The notes under the pieces are model-generated. The model saw nothing but the letters and a program-made list of their open reading frames with translations, did not search any database and was not told the DNA's origin. A DNA stretch of 35,024 nucleotides from Deltaproteobacteria bacterium (lineage in GTDB: Bacteria; Desulfobacterota; Desulfarculia; Adiutricales; JAFDHD01), in contig JAFDHD010000036.1 of assembly GCA_019308995.1 (NCBI GenBank), forward strand, positions 1-35,024, given 5' to 3'. The position numbers and the translations under genes were made by a program. Shown here piece by piece: positions 25,001-34,452 of the stretch (positions are counted from its first letter, which is position 1; every line of letters starts with the position of its first letter).

Positions 25001-25105
25001 CGGAGCTAAATTAATAAGGCCCTTTATTAAAAGGCCTTTTTAAGTTTGTAATCGGAGCTAAATCAATAAGGCCCTTTATTAAAAAGGCTTTTTTAAATTT
25101 GTAAT
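25001..25105. repeat. Tandemly duplicated 52/53-bp terminator-like unit
   Basis: Two adjacent copies (25001-25052 and 25053-25105) each run from CGGAGCTAAAT to TTTGTAAT and differ at only a few positions. Copy 1 holds the stem AAGGCC/GGCCTT with T5 after it on the plus strand. Copy 2 has the same left arm, with AAGGCTTTTTT on the right. They sit past the 3' end of tRNA-Val (minus), so they are likely its termination region or a bidirectional terminator, duplicated by slippage. Confidence 0.7.
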
Positions 25106-25136
25106 GAGTATCTATCTGTTATTCTTTTGTTTTAGG

Positions 25137-25212
25137 TGGTGGGCGGTGGGAGATTTGAACTCCCGACTTCCACCGTGTGAGGATGGCACTCTAGCCGCTG
25201 AGTTAACCGCCC
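25137..25212 (-). tRNA. tRNA-Val (anticodon CAC)
   Basis: 76-nt tRNA with encoded CCA. Acceptor GGGCGGT pairs with ACCGCCC. The D-arm is CTCAGCGGCTAGAG. The anticodon stem CCATC/GGTGG closes the loop CTCACAC, so the anticodon is CAC (codon GUG). T-arm GGGAGTTCAAATCTCCC is intact. Confidence 0.96.
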
Positions 25213-25224
25213 ACAGCAGAAAGG

Positions 25225-25253
25225 ATCATAGCCAAGTATAAAATTTAAATCAA
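25225..25253 (-). promoter_or_regulatory. Promoter of tRNA-Val
   Basis: On the minus strand TTGATT (25253-25248) and TATGAT (25230-25225) are separated by 17 nt, with the -10 lying 12 nt before the mature tRNA. Confidence 0.65.
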
Positions 25254-25321
25254 GGAAAAAGCTGCCTCTTTAAAATACTAAAGCAAGGGGGTAAAGCCTA
25301 TCTGTCTATTGTGACGGCTTG

Positions 25322-25765
25322 TTAGGAGGCGGCTTTGGCCTTTACCTCCACTACTTCAAATCCAGCCTGAGTCAGCAGGGCCGCACAAACTCCCTGCCTT
25401 CTCGAGGCCTCCTTATTATCCATGATTAGCTCGAACCCGCATGAAGGCGAACGATCCTTAAGATAGCACCTCTTCACTTGCAGCCTTAAGGCCACATCAA
25501 GGCTTATCTTCGCTCCACGAAGATAAGCTCCGGTTACATCGTCTCCTTCCACTGTGACAACTCGCGCCAGGCCGGTTAACACATCAGCCCCATCGCCGCC
25601 TTCAACTCGAGCGGGGACGCGAGGGGTCGGCAGTCCACCCAACTGTTCCGGACAGACTGCCACCCAAGACTCATGGGCCAGCTTCTTCACCAGGTCATGG
25701 CTCAACGAGTGCCGCCCATCGTACCGACATTTAAATCCGACTAAACATGCACTGACCAGGATCAT
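25322..25765 (-). CDS. DUF523 domain protein
   Basis: Single-domain DUF523 protein of 147 aa. Conserved features: SACLVGFKCRYDGR at the start, WVAVCPEQLGGLPTPRVPAR near 33-52, the AYLRGAK segment near 80, and LKDRSPSCG near 101-109. The conserved cysteines (Cys7, Cys13, one near 38 and one in SPSCG) suggest metal or thiol chemistry. The biochemical role of the family is not established to my knowledge. The start lacks a clear Shine-Dalgarno. It follows purN after 38 nt on the same strand and may be co-transcribed with purM-purN. Confidence 0.88.
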   Translation of the reverse strand: MILVSACLVGFKCRYDGRHSLSHDLVKKLAHESWVAVCPEQLGGLPTPRVPARVEGGDGADVLTGLARVVTVEGDDVTGAYLRGAKISLDVALRLQVKRCYLKDRSPSCGFELIMDNKEASRRQGVCAALLTQAGFEVVEVKAKAAS

Positions 25766-25803
25766 AATGGCATGGTTTTAATGAGTTGTTTCGAAAGTGG
25801 CGG

Positions 25804-26463
25804 CTATTCGAGCTTAGGATTGGTCAAGTTCGCCAAGTCGAGCGATCTGTCCCTCGGACGAACCTTTACCCGGCGGTCTTCTATTTCAAGCCGCCCTTCG
25901 GCAAAAAGCTGAATGGCTCGAGGGTAGATTTTGTGCTCCTGTTTGAGTATCCGTGCTGCCAGGCTATCGGCGTCATCATCATCCAATACAGAAACCACTG
26001 ATTGAATGATAATCGGTCCGGTGTCGGTTCCTTCATCCACGAAATGCACTGTACATCCAGAGAATTTGACACCATAATCAATGGCCTTCTGCCAGACATG
26101 AACGCCAGGGAAGGCAGGCAGGAGTGCCGGATGGATATTCATAACACGATTCGAGAAAGCCCGCAGAAAGGTTGGGGTCACAACACGCATGAATCCGGCC
26201 AGGACAACCAATTCGACATTATTTTGCTTAAGCACCTCAACCAGACGCTCATCAAAGGCTTCCCGAGAAGGGAAATCCTTATGATTGACTAGCGCAGTGT
26301 TAAGGCCGTGGTTTTGGGCGCGTATTAAACCATAGGCATCAGGTTCGTTAGAGATGACTACTTCTATTTTGGCCGAGAGATGTCCTGCTTCAATATTATC
26401 AATAATGGACTGAAGATTGCTGCCGCTGCCAGAGATGAGCACACCTAATTTGACCTTGTTCAT
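25804..26463 (-). CDS. purN: Phosphoribosylglycinamide formyltransferase (GART, folate-dependent)
   Basis: Third step of de novo purine synthesis: transfer of formyl from 10-formyl-THF to GAR. Motifs include KLGVLISGSGSNLQSIID at the N-terminus, VISNEPDAYGL, LVVLAGFMRVVTPTFL near 85-100, and MNIHPALLPAFPG with the catalytic Asn/His pair. The formyl-site Asp lies in HFVDEGTDTGPII. At 219 aa it is slightly longer than usual because of a charged C-terminal tail. GAGGA about 9 nt before the ATG. It lies 31 nt downstream of purM, giving a purM-purN unit. Confidence 0.96.
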   Translation of the reverse strand: MNKVKLGVLISGSGSNLQSIIDNIEAGHLSAKIEVVISNEPDAYGLIRAQNHGLNTALVNHKDFPSREAFDERLVEVLKQNNVELVVLAGFMRVVTPTFLRAFSNRVMNIHPALLPAFPGVHVWQKAIDYGVKFSGCTVHFVDEGTDTGPIIIQSVVSVLDDDDADSLAARILKQEHKIYPRAIQLFAEGRLEIEDRRVKVRPRDRSLDLANLTNPKLE

Positions 26464-26494
26464 CGCTTCAATTCCTCGCTGGAAAGAAAAGTGT

Positions 26495-27598
26495 TTAGAC
26501 GAGGACTACCGGTGGCTTGCCTGCCGACCGTTCTTTGATTTCACCGATCAGATAAACTGGTTCGTCCATGCCGTTAAGCCGTTCCAAAACCTCGGCAGAC
26601 TGAACCGATGGAACAATGATGACTAAGCCCACCCCCATGTTAAAAGTACGGAACATCTCACCCTCGGCCACGCCTCCTTCTTTTTGTATAAAATCAAAAA
26701 TAGGAGGGCGCTTCCAGGAATCTTTTTTCAAGACGGCTTGACAAGTCTGCGGCAGGACGCGGGAGATATTTTCCAGAATTCCGCCGCCGGTGATATGAGC
26801 AATACCTGTAATTTTAAAATCTCGTAGGAGCATATGGACGGTATTGACGTAGATCCGGGTTGGACGAAGCAGCTCTTCACTCACAGTGGTATCTAATAGC
26901 CTATCAGTCACTTTCATTTTTAGATCATCAAAAATGATGCGCCTGACAAGTGTATATCCATTGCTATGCAAACCATTCGATCCAAGGCCGATAATTTTAT
27001 CTCCAACACGTACTTCTGAATTATCAATAATCTTATCGCGTTCGACAACTCCCACAACAAAGCCCGCCAGATCGTATTCACCGGAGAGATAAAAATCTGG
27101 CAGCTCCGCCGTCTCTCCTCCAATCAGGGCGCAAGGAACCTCCTGACAGGCCTTGACAATGCCCTTCATGATTTCAACGGCCTGATCTGGAATTAACTTA
27201 GATACTGCCAAATAATCTAAAAAAAACAAAGGCCGAGCACCTTGGGCCAGGATGTCGTTCACGCACATGGCTACGAGGTCAATTCCCACGGTATCGTGAA
27301 TATCGGCCATGAAGGCAACCTTGAGCTTAGTTCCAACACCGTCTGTGGAGGAAACCAGGACAGGATGCTCATAAAAGGCTGGATCAAAGTTATACAGCCC
27401 GGAAAACCCGCCAATGTCAGTCACGACCCTGGAATTAAATGTTTTTTTGACCAAAGGTGTAATTCGACGCACAAACTCGGCACCGGCATCAATGTCCACC
27501 CCTGCTTCCTTATAGGTTCTACCTTTTTTTCCGGCCTTCTTTTCGACGCCAGGTACAGATCGGGGCCGACGCTTCCCGGTTTTATCTTTAGTGTTCAT
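26495..27598 (-). CDS. purM: Phosphoribosylformylglycinamidine cyclo-ligase (AIR synthetase)
   Basis: Fifth step of purine synthesis, closing FGAM to AIR with ATP. Family signatures: TYKEAGVDIDAG, LVSSTDGVGTKLKVAF, DLVAMCVNDILAQGARPLFFLDY, LIGGETAELPDFY, GLGSNGLHSNGYTLVR and HITGGGILENISRVLP, all in order. At 367 aa it is about 20 residues longer than usual. The excess is a Lys/Arg-rich N-terminal extension (MNTKDKTGKRRPRS), and the start is supported by GAGGTG 9 nt upstream. A minus-strand TTGACA (27753-27748) with AT-rich -10 candidates lies about 150 nt upstream. First gene of purM-purN(-DUF523). Confidence 0.96.
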   Translation of the reverse strand: MNTKDKTGKRRPRSVPGVEKKAGKKGRTYKEAGVDIDAGAEFVRRITPLVKKTFNSRVVTDIGGFSGLYNFDPAFYEHPVLVSSTDGVGTKLKVAFMADIHDTVGIDLVAMCVNDILAQGARPLFFLDYLAVSKLIPDQAVEIMKGIVKACQEVPCALIGGETAELPDFYLSGEYDLAGFVVGVVERDKIIDNSEVRVGDKIIGLGSNGLHSNGYTLVRRIIFDDLKMKVTDRLLDTTVSEELLRPTRIYVNTVHMLLRDFKITGIAHITGGGILENISRVLPQTCQAVLKKDSWKRPPIFDFIQKEGGVAEGEMFRTFNMGVGLVIIVPSVQSAEVLERLNGMDEPVYLIGEIKERSAGKPPVVLV

Positions 27599-27796
27599 CA
27601 GTAAGCCACCTCTTTGATGAGATATTGCTGGTAGATGTATTTTACCTACAATTCCCTTTTCTTATTAAGAAAAATTCCTTTAGATAAAATAACCGCCAAG
27701 CCAGCCGAAAATGTATTATATAATAAATAATCTTGGACGACTGAAGATGTCAATTGATTTTTTCATGCTAGATTTGAAACTCAAACTACCGATGGA

Positions 27797-29929
27797 ATGG
27801 TCGCGAATATGCTCCCTTTGCCCGGACATCCTAGCCTGACTAAGGATCTACGCTCCCTCAAAGGAGTTGGCCCTCAACTGGAGCGCATCCTTCAGGAAAA
27901 AGGGTTTCAAACCGTTGGCGATCTTCTGTCCCTGATGCCGAACCGTTACCAGGACCGCCGCGCCTTGACTCCCCTGGACCGATTGAGGGCCGATTCTGAA
28001 GCCCTGATCAACGGACAAATCGAGGACCTCAGACCAAAACGGTCAGGGAGAACCGGCCGCAGGTTTTTTGAAATCATTATTTCCGATGATACCGGTCAAG
28101 TGACCGCCTTCTGGTTTCGTCTACCGGCTTACCTGAGGCGAACCATGAAAAAAGGTGACCGGGTACTCCTATTTGGACAGGTTAAAGACTATCAAAATCG
28201 GCTCTATATACTTCACCCAGAGATCATCCCTTGGCAAGGCAAAGAACCACCGATCCCGGAAATCCGGCCGGTTTATCCGGAATTAGAAGACATTAAACCA
28301 GGAGTGTTGAGACGGATTATGGCTCAGGCCTCCCGTGAACTTTCAGGGGTGCCAGCCATCTTTCCTCAAGCCTGGCTTAAAAAGCAAAACCTATCTGACC
28401 CGATCACCTCCCTGATGACCATACACCGGCCGCCAGCCAGAAAAACGGGTCCCCTGCCTCGGTCGGATCAATCCAGAGCCTGGCGATCCCTGTCCCTGTT
28501 TGAACTCATCTTCATTCAACTCGCTCTGGCCCGAACGCGAGCCCGGCTGAATCGAGAACAAGGCTTGACCTTCCCAATCCAATCTCGACTGGGTAATCAG
28601 TTCCTCTCCAGCCAGCCTTTTAAATTGACCCCCTCCCAGGCTCAAGTGCTGAAAGAGATCCAACAGGATATGGCCGCACCGCGTCCGATGAACCGCCTTC
28701 TTCAAGGTGAAGTGGGGAGCGGTAAAACCGTTCTGGCTATGACAGCCGCCTTGGCTGCCATTGATGGCGGCTTTCAGGCCGCCTTCATGGTTCCAACTGA
28801 AATTCTAGCCCAACAGCATTACCAAACCCTGACTCCTTATGCAACAAGACTGGGATTAACCATAGACCTTCTTGTCGGCAGCCGCACAGAAGCGGAAAAA
28901 AATTTATGTCAAGAGCATCTCGCCTCTGGCAAGATACAGCTCGTGTTTGGAACTCACGCCTTGTTTTCGAAAGCCGTGCAATTCAAATCCCTGGGGCTGG
29001 TTGTAATAGACGAGCAGCATCGTTTCGGGGTGGCTCAACGATTAGCCCTCAAGTCCAAGGCGGCACGGCCAGACCTGTTGGTCATGACCGCCACACCCAT
29101 ACCTCGATCTTTGGCACTGACACTCTATGGCGACCTGGATTTATCCATGATACAGGGTCTGCCTCCCGGGCGTCAGCCAGTCAAAACAAAGATTTTCAGC
29201 TCGCAGAATCGCGTGGAGGCTTACCAGAATCTAGCTCAAGAGGTCTTAAATGACGGACAGGCCTTTGTCGTCGCGCCGCGGATTGAAGCGAAGGAGACGG
29301 AGACTAACGTATCTGAAGACCTTTCAGCGGCTAAAGATCTGTTTCGATTTATATCTCAGGAGGTCCTGCCTCAGGTCGAAGTTGGCCTGGTACATGGTCG
29401 GATGAAGATCCAAGAACAGCAGGCTGCCCTTGAAGCCTTCCGTAAAGGCCGAATCAGGGTCCTGGTAGCGACCACGGTCATTGAAGTTGGACTGGACGTA
29501 GCCGACGCGACCATGATTCTGATCGAAGGTGCGGATCGCTTTGGACTGGCGCAGCTTCACCAACTGCGCGGACGTGTCGGCCGAGGCCCCAGGCCGGCTC
29601 GATGCATACTGATAAGCGGGTCGGAGGATAGCCCCTCGGAAAGTCGCCTGCAAATTATGGCCCGAACCAGCAATGGTTTTATCCTGGCCGAGGAAGACCT
29701 CAAGTTTAGGGGTCCGGGAGATGCAGCCGGTTTAAAGCAGTCTGGAATGCCATCTCTAACCTGGGCGCGCCTGCCTCACGATTTGCCGCTCCTGCTTCAG
29801 GCTCGCAAGCTGGCCCAGGAGATTATTGCTTCAGATCCGGAACTTGATGATCCGAACTTCAGGCTGGTTCGGGATGTCGTCAATCAGATAGATCGTAAGA
29901 TGCAAGGTGAGCTGGTTGAGGCGGGATAA
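27797..29929 (+). CDS. recG: ATP-dependent DNA helicase RecG
   Basis: Branch-migration helicase that regresses stalled forks and resolves recombination intermediates. 710 aa: wedge/OB domain (about 1-270, with LKGVGPQLERILQEKG and RYQDRR) followed by two SF2 helicase domains. Walker A GEVGSGKT near 305, DEQHRFGV (motif II) near 410, MTATPIPRSLALTLYGDLD (motif III), VATTVIEVGLDV and QLRGRVGRG (motifs V and VI) are intact. The ATG at 27797 has no good binding site; an in-frame ATG at 27809 is possible. It is divergent from purM and convergent with the methyltransferase-like gene 6 nt downstream. Confidence 0.97.
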   Translation: MVANMLPLPGHPSLTKDLRSLKGVGPQLERILQEKGFQTVGDLLSLMPNRYQDRRALTPLDRLRADSEALINGQIEDLRPKRSGRTGRRFFEIIISDDTGQVTAFWFRLPAYLRRTMKKGDRVLLFGQVKDYQNRLYILHPEIIPWQGKEPPIPEIRPVYPELEDIKPGVLRRIMAQASRELSGVPAIFPQAWLKKQNLSDPITSLMTIHRPPARKTGPLPRSDQSRAWRSLSLFELIFIQLALARTRARLNREQGLTFPIQSRLGNQFLSSQPFKLTPSQAQVLKEIQQDMAAPRPMNRLLQGEVGSGKTVLAMTAALAAIDGGFQAAFMVPTEILAQQHYQTLTPYATRLGLTIDLLVGSRTEAEKNLCQEHLASGKIQLVFGTHALFSKAVQFKSLGLVVIDEQHRFGVAQRLALKSKAARPDLLVMTATPIPRSLALTLYGDLDLSMIQGLPPGRQPVKTKIFSSQNRVEAYQNLAQEVLNDGQAFVVAPRIEAKETETNVSEDLSAAKDLFRFISQEVLPQVEVGLVHGRMKIQEQQAALEAFRKGRIRVLVATTVIEVGLDVADATMILIEGADRFGLAQLHQLRGRVGRGPRPARCILISGSEDSPSESRLQIMARTSNGFILAEEDLKFRGPGDAAGLKQSGMPSLTWARLPHDLPLLLQARKLAQEIIASDPELDDPNFRLVRDVVNQIDRKMQGELVEAG

Positions 29930-29935
29930 TCAAAG

Positions 29936-30586
29936 CTAGCTCAAAGCGCGCCTTGTTCCCAGCCTCCACAGCCACCCAACCCGCGAGGCATACCGGCCAT
30001 ATTCAGGGAAGACGGCCATAATCTTCTTTTCCTCAAGACTGGCGCGGTAGATTTGAAAAATACAGAAGACTCCGAAAATACATACGTTTAGAATATGATA
30101 ATAATTCAGGAGTATACCTAACGATGAAAAAATAGAGCCCAGATACATCGGGTGGCGCGACCACCTGTAAATGCCGGAAAAAACCGGCTCCCTTACTTCA
30201 GCCATGATCGAAAAGGAGCGTCTGAGATAAAATATACCGGTAATGATGAAAAGGGTGCCTAGAGTCATGAGGCCGATGGAGAAAGGTTCGAGTTGGGTAA
30301 GCGCCACACCTTTGGGCTTAATCGGATAATTCTCCAAGGCGAAAGGCATGGCCGCACAGATAAAAGGAAAGACTATCTCTCTGAATCCACGGGCATGTTG
30401 GAGCGCCTTATGGCGGCTAAGGTAAGCAACCACAAAAAGCACAAACTGAAAGGTTATAAGCCACCAGAGGAAAGTGGGTCGGTAGTGAAAATAGTATCGC
30501 TGCCCGATCCAGAGAGTGAAGAACACCCCCCCGGTCCATGAGGCCAGGCGGTCGTTTATAATGATTTTCATCAAGGAATTAATCAT
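29936..30586 (-). CDS. Isoprenylcysteine-carboxyl-methyltransferase-like (ICMT/PEMT family) membrane protein
   Basis: Integral membrane protein of 216 aa with about five spans. The C-terminal half has the family motif GIYRWSRHPMYLGS (near 138-151), which in ICMT/PEMT-type enzymes binds S-adenosylmethionine. A further conserved stretch with Glu residues follows near 180-200 (YRASLEEKKIMAVFPEYGRYASRV). Substrates of bacterial members are mostly unknown; phospholipid or small-lipid methylation is possible, protein prenylation is not expected. It ends 6 nt from recG, tail to tail, and is divergent from the aminotransferase operon. Confidence 0.8.
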   Translation of the reverse strand: MINSLMKIIINDRLASWTGGVFFTLWIGQRYYFHYRPTFLWWLITFQFVLFVVAYLSRHKALQHARGFREIVFPFICAAMPFALENYPIKPKGVALTQLEPFSIGLMTLGTLFIITGIFYLRRSFSIMAEVREPVFSGIYRWSRHPMYLGSIFSSLGILLNYYHILNVCIFGVFCIFQIYRASLEEKKIMAVFPEYGRYASRVGWLWRLGTRRALS

Positions 30587-30689
30587 AAGTGAGAAATTAG
30601 CGAAAAGAAATTTTCTCTAATCGAGACAATACAAAAATGAGATTTGGGTGTCAATTAGGTATTAATCTGAGAAAAAAACTCCTAACAAA

Positions 30690-30718
30690 TTGACAAGTGT
30701 ATTTCAATCATATATTCA
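30690..30718 (+). promoter_or_regulatory. Sigma-70-like promoter for the alaC-hom-apgM operon
   Basis: TTGACA (30690-30695) and TATTCA (30713-30718) are 17 nt apart; TATATT at 30711-30716 overlaps as an alternative -10. The boxes lie about 50 nt before the preferred ATG (30768). This argues against the longest open frame, whose TTG start falls inside the -35. Confidence 0.6.
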
Positions 30719-30767
30719 TAACACCTTATTAGAAGCACACCCAACAAAACAAGAAGAGAATGGAGAT

Positions 30768-31946
30768 ATGGTTAAATTCGAGTTTCCAAGGATAAAAAGG
30801 CTACCGCCTTATATTTTTACCGCAGTTGATGAGTTGAAGATGTCTGCCCGGCGTGCCGGAGAGGACATCATTGATCTGGGCATGGGTAATCCTGACCTGC
30901 CCACCCCCGACCATATCGTAAAAAAAATGGTCGAAGCAACTTGCAAGGGCCACAACCATCGCTACTCTGCGTCGCGCGGCATCACCAAATTGAGGCATGC
31001 CATTGCAGCCTGGTATCGGCGGCGCTACGACGTGGATATTGATCCGGAAACTGAGACTGTGGCTACTATTGGGGCCAAGGAAGGCTTGAGTCATCTGATG
31101 CTGGCCATGATCAGTCCAGGGGAGGTCGTTCTATCCCCTAATCCGACATATCCTATCCATGCCTACTCAGTCATTATTGCCGGTGGCGACTTGAGGTCTA
31201 TTCCCATGGCGCTGGATCGGGACTTCATGGAGGATTTGACCGTGGCCGTCAAGCAGACTTGGCCGGCGCCCAAGGCGTTGATTATCTCCTTTCCCCATAA
31301 TCCGACCACAGCGGTAGTTGATCTGAAATTTTTCGAAAAAATCGTGGATTTCTGCATGGACCACAATATCTTGCTCATTCACGACCTGGCTTATGCAGAC
31401 CTGACTTATGATGGCTATGAGGCCCCAAGCCTCTTACAGGTCAAAGGGGCCAAGGATATTGGTGTTGAAATCTTTTCCATGTCAAAAAGTTACAGCATGG
31501 CGGGATGGCGAATCGGCTTTGTTTCAGGTAATCGAGAGATGGTCCACGCCTTGACCCGTCTTAAAAGTTATATGGATTATGGGGTTTTTCAACCTATCCA
31601 GATCGCGGCCATTATTGCCCTTAATGAAGACCAATCCTGTGTCGAAGAGATTAAAAAAACTTATAAAGAGCGCCGGGACACATTGATCACCGGCCTCAAA
31701 CGTATTGGCTGGAACATCCCGGCGCCTAAAGGAACAATGTTTGCCTGGGCCGAGATGCCGGAGCAGTTCAGTCATATGACCTCTGTTGATTTCTCGAAGA
31801 TGCTAATCCAAGAGGCGAAGGTAGCGGTTAGCCCGGGCCTGGGTTTTGGAGAATACGGTGAAGGTTATGTCCGTTTTGCTCTTGTAGAAAATAGTCATCG
31901 TATAAATCAGGCTATCCGTGGTCTAAGAAAGGTGCTTGAAAAATGA
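30768..31946 (+). CDS. alaC: Alanine transaminase / LL-diaminopimelate-type class I aminotransferase
   Basis: PLP enzyme of fold type I, 392 aa from the ATG at 30768. It closely follows E. coli AlaC as I recall that sequence: [12 protein letters not shown] at the start, [49 protein letters not shown], and the PLP lysine Lys240 in [16 protein letters not shown]. It probably makes alanine from pyruvate and glutamate; aspartate or LL-DAP aminotransferase activity is possible in related enzymes. The open frame runs 26 codons further upstream to a TTG, but that part overlaps the promoter. Its stop overlaps hom by 4 nt, tying it to aspartate-family synthesis. Confidence 0.9.
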   Translation: MVKFEFPRIKRLPPYIFTAVDELKMSARRAGEDIIDLGMGNPDLPTPDHIVKKMVEATCKGHNHRYSASRGITKLRHAIAAWYRRRYDVDIDPETETVATIGAKEGLSHLMLAMISPGEVVLSPNPTYPIHAYSVIIAGGDLRSIPMALDRDFMEDLTVAVKQTWPAPKALIISFPHNPTTAVVDLKFFEKIVDFCMDHNILLIHDLAYADLTYDGYEAPSLLQVKGAKDIGVEIFSMSKSYSMAGWRIGFVSGNREMVHALTRLKSYMDYGVFQPIQIAAIIALNEDQSCVEEIKKTYKERRDTLITGLKRIGWNIPAPKGTMFAWAEMPEQFSHMTSVDFSKMLIQEAKVAVSPGLGFGEYGEGYVRFALVENSHRINQAIRGLRKVLEK

Positions 31947-33250
31947 AGCCAATCAATATCGGTCTCATCGGGTGGGGCACGGTCGGCTCAGGCACATCCA
32001 AAATCTTGATAGAAAACCATGATTTGATCCAAAAGAAGCTGGATAGGCCCTTGCTCCTTAAAAGAATCGCTGATCTGGACATCAAAACTCCTCGCCCGGT
32101 CCAGGTGGACCCCTCCATTTTGACCACTAATGCAGAGGATATTATCAAAGACCCAGAGATCGAGATTGTCATCGAACTAATTGGTGGGCTTGAGCCGGCT
32201 AGAACCCTGACGCTCGCAGCTATGGCGGCAGGCAAACACGTCGTCACAGCCAATAAGGCCCTTCTAGCCACTCACGGCCAGGAAATATTTGAAGCAGCGG
32301 AAAAAAACAAGGTGGAGATCCTGTTTGAGGCCAGTGTGGGCGGGGGTATTCCCATAATCCGGACCCTAAAAGAAGACCTTGCGGCCAACTATATCAACTA
32401 CTTCTTTGGCATTCTTAATGGAACGGCCAATTATATCTTGACAAAGATGAGCTCAGAAGGGATGGACTTTAACCAGGCCCTTAACGAAGCCCAGGCAAAA
32501 GGCTTTGCTGAAGCAGACCCCACTTTTGATGTTGAAGGTGTGGATACGGCCCACAAGCTGGCCATCCTCGTTTCACTGGCTTACGGACACAAGATCGAGT
32601 TGGACAAGATCTTTGTCCAAGGCATCAGCCAACTGGCGCCTGTGGATATCCAGTTCGCAGCTGAATTCGGATATGTTGTCAAACTGTTGGCCATATCATC
32701 CCTGAATGCGTCGGAAGTCGAGGCCCGTGTCCATCCGGCTTTACTTCCTATCAGTCATGTCCTGGCCGGAGTTAATGGACCATTTAACGCCATTCTTTTC
32801 AATGGCCATGCCGTGGGAGACATCCTCCTTTATGGACAGGGCTCGGGCATGATGCCTACCGCCAGCGCAGTGGTTAGCGATGTTATCGAGCTGTCCAGAT
32901 CTATTTCAAGAGGCGCTTTAAATCGAGTTCCTCCCCTGGCCTGGAGAGAGGTAGGTCAGGAAAATTTAATTCTTAAGCCCATAGACGAAATAACGACTAC
33001 CTACTATTTCCGCTTCTCAGTAATTGATCGCCCGCTCGTCCTATCCAGGATCTCAGGGATTTTAGGAGCCCATAATATCAGTATCAGCTCGGTCATTCAA
33101 AAAGGTCGAGAACTAAAGGGCGCTGTTCCCATTGTCATGCTGACGCATGAGGCCCAGGAGGCGAACGTTAAAAAAGCCCTGGCCGAAATTGACCAGCTCG
33201 ACATAATCCGGGATAAGACCGTACTGATCAGAGTGGAGGATCGTTCTTAA
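31943..33250 (+). CDS. hom: Homoserine dehydrogenase
   Basis: Reduces aspartate semialdehyde to homoserine, the branch to threonine and methionine. 435 aa: NAD(P) Rossmann motif [12 protein letters not shown] (near 7-18), [22 protein letters not shown], the catalytic block [16 protein letters not shown] and [14 protein letters not shown], and [22 protein letters not shown]. The C-terminal ACT domain (about 350-430, [20 protein letters not shown]) probably gives threonine feedback inhibition. Its ATG lies in the stop of alaC (ATGA) and its own stop overlaps apgM by 1 nt. Confidence 0.97.
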   Translation: MKPINIGLIGWGTVGSGTSKILIENHDLIQKKLDRPLLLKRIADLDIKTPRPVQVDPSILTTNAEDIIKDPEIEIVIELIGGLEPARTLTLAAMAAGKHVVTANKALLATHGQEIFEAAEKNKVEILFEASVGGGIPIIRTLKEDLAANYINYFFGILNGTANYILTKMSSEGMDFNQALNEAQAKGFAEADPTFDVEGVDTAHKLAILVSLAYGHKIELDKIFVQGISQLAPVDIQFAAEFGYVVKLLAISSLNASEVEARVHPALLPISHVLAGVNGPFNAILFNGHAVGDILLYGQGSGMMPTASAVVSDVIELSRSISRGALNRVPPLAWREVGQENLILKPIDEITTTYYFRFSVIDRPLVLSRISGILGAHNISISSVIQKGRELKGAVPIVMLTHEAQEANVKKALAEIDQLDIIRDKTVLIRVEDRS

Positions 33251-34452
33251 TGAAGTATGCCATCCTGGTTGGTGACGGCATGGGGGATTATGCGATTCCG
33301 GAACTCGGTAATCAAACTCCGCTGGAATCGGCTGACACGCCTCATATGGACGCCCTGGCCCAGGGCGGTCTCCTCGGCCTGGTCCGAACCATTCCCAAAA
33401 ACATGGAGGCCGGTTCAGATGTAGCCAATCTGTCTATCATGGGTTATGATCCCGCAGTTTATCACACCGGACGAGCGCCGTTGGAAGCGGCCAGTATGGG
33501 CGTCAGCCTGGCCGACAACGAGGTCGCCTTTCGCCTCAACCTGATCAATCTTACATTCAAACGCGGCGGTCACCTGATTATGCGCGATCACAGCGCTGGC
33601 AATATCAGCACGGCTGAAGCCCACGCCATAATTGAAGACCTGGCTGGCAAGCTGCCCTTAGAGAAAGGTCAAAAAATCTACCCTGGAGTTAGCTACCGCC
33701 ATCTACTGGTCTGGCCAGGCCTGAAAAGCAGCCTCCCGACTATTGCGCCTCATGATTACCTGGATCAGGATGTAACGGCTTATTTGAATCAATCCGGTGA
33801 AATGAAGCCTCTTTTAGACCTTATTCAAGCTTCCTGGCCCTTACTTGAGAAAAACCCGGTCAATCTGAAACGGAAGGCCAAAGGGTTACTTGTGGCTAAC
33901 TCTATCTGGCCCTGGGGGCAAGGACGCGGCCTGACCATGCCGACTTATCAGGAGCGCTGGGGGATAAATGGAGCTGTGGTCTCGGCCGTGGACCTCATTA
34001 AAGGCCTCGGGGTCTATGCCGGTCTTAAACCTATAAACGTGCCCGGCGCGACCGGGTTTATTGACACCGATTATGAAGCCAAGGTCAAGGCTGCCTTGAA
34101 TTCCTTAAAAAGGACAGACCTGGTTTTCCTTCATATTGAGGCGCCGGACGAAGCCAGCCATCAGGGAAATCTCCAAGAAAAAATCAAGGCCATAGAGTTC
34201 TTTGATAGTCGAGTCGTCGGGCCCATGAGGGCTGGGCTGATAGAGATGGGTGATTTCCGAATGCTGATCCTCTGTGATCACTTTACTCCCATATCAGTTA
34301 AAACCCACACTCCAGAACCAGTACCCTTTATTATCTTTCCCGGCCCCCTCCCTTCAAACCGCGCCTATTCTGAAAAACAGGCCAGCGAGGCTGGAATCTA
34401 TTTTGAACAGGGTCATACTTTAATTGACCTCTTTTTGGATAAACAGAAATGA
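33250..34452 (+). CDS. ApgM-family (cofactor-independent phosphoglycerate-mutase-like) protein, probable homoserine kinase
   Basis: 400-aa alkaline-phosphatase-fold protein of the archaeal-type aPGAM family. Metal and phosphate residues are seen: VGDGMGDY (Asp9), SDVANLSIMGYDP (Ser62), a RDHSAGN segment near 115, HIEAPDEASHQGN near 295, and LCDHFTPISVKTHTPEPVPF near 345-365. Members next to hom or thrC are grouped in a subfamily proposed to be homoserine kinase (TIGR02535, from memory). Here it overlaps hom by 1 nt, and no ThrB of GHMP type is in the window. I therefore favour homoserine phosphorylation; phosphoglycerate mutase is the alternative. The following gene overlaps by 4 nt. Confidence 0.85.
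   Translation: MKYAILVGDGMGDYAIPELGNQTPLESADTPHMDALAQGGLLGLVRTIPKNMEAGSDVANLSIMGYDPAVYHTGRAPLEAASMGVSLADNEVAFRLNLINLTFKRGGHLIMRDHSAGNISTAEAHAIIEDLAGKLPLEKGQKIYPGVSYRHLLVWPGLKSSLPTIAPHDYLDQDVTAYLNQSGEMKPLLDLIQASWPLLEKNPVNLKRKAKGLLVANSIWPWGQGRGLTMPTYQERWGINGAVVSAVDLIKGLGVYAGLKPINVPGATGFIDTDYEAKVKAALNSLKRTDLVFLHIEAPDEASHQGNLQEKIKAIEFFDSRVVGPMRAGLIEMGDFRMLILCDHFTPISVKTHTPEPVPFIIFPGPLPSNRAYSEKQASEAGIYFEQGHTLIDLFLDKQK

Noticed and set aside
30690-30767. 26-residue N-terminal extension of the alaC frame starting at TTG
   Set aside because: The TTG is part of a -35 box, the extension lacks similarity to AlaC, and the internal ATG fits the family start.
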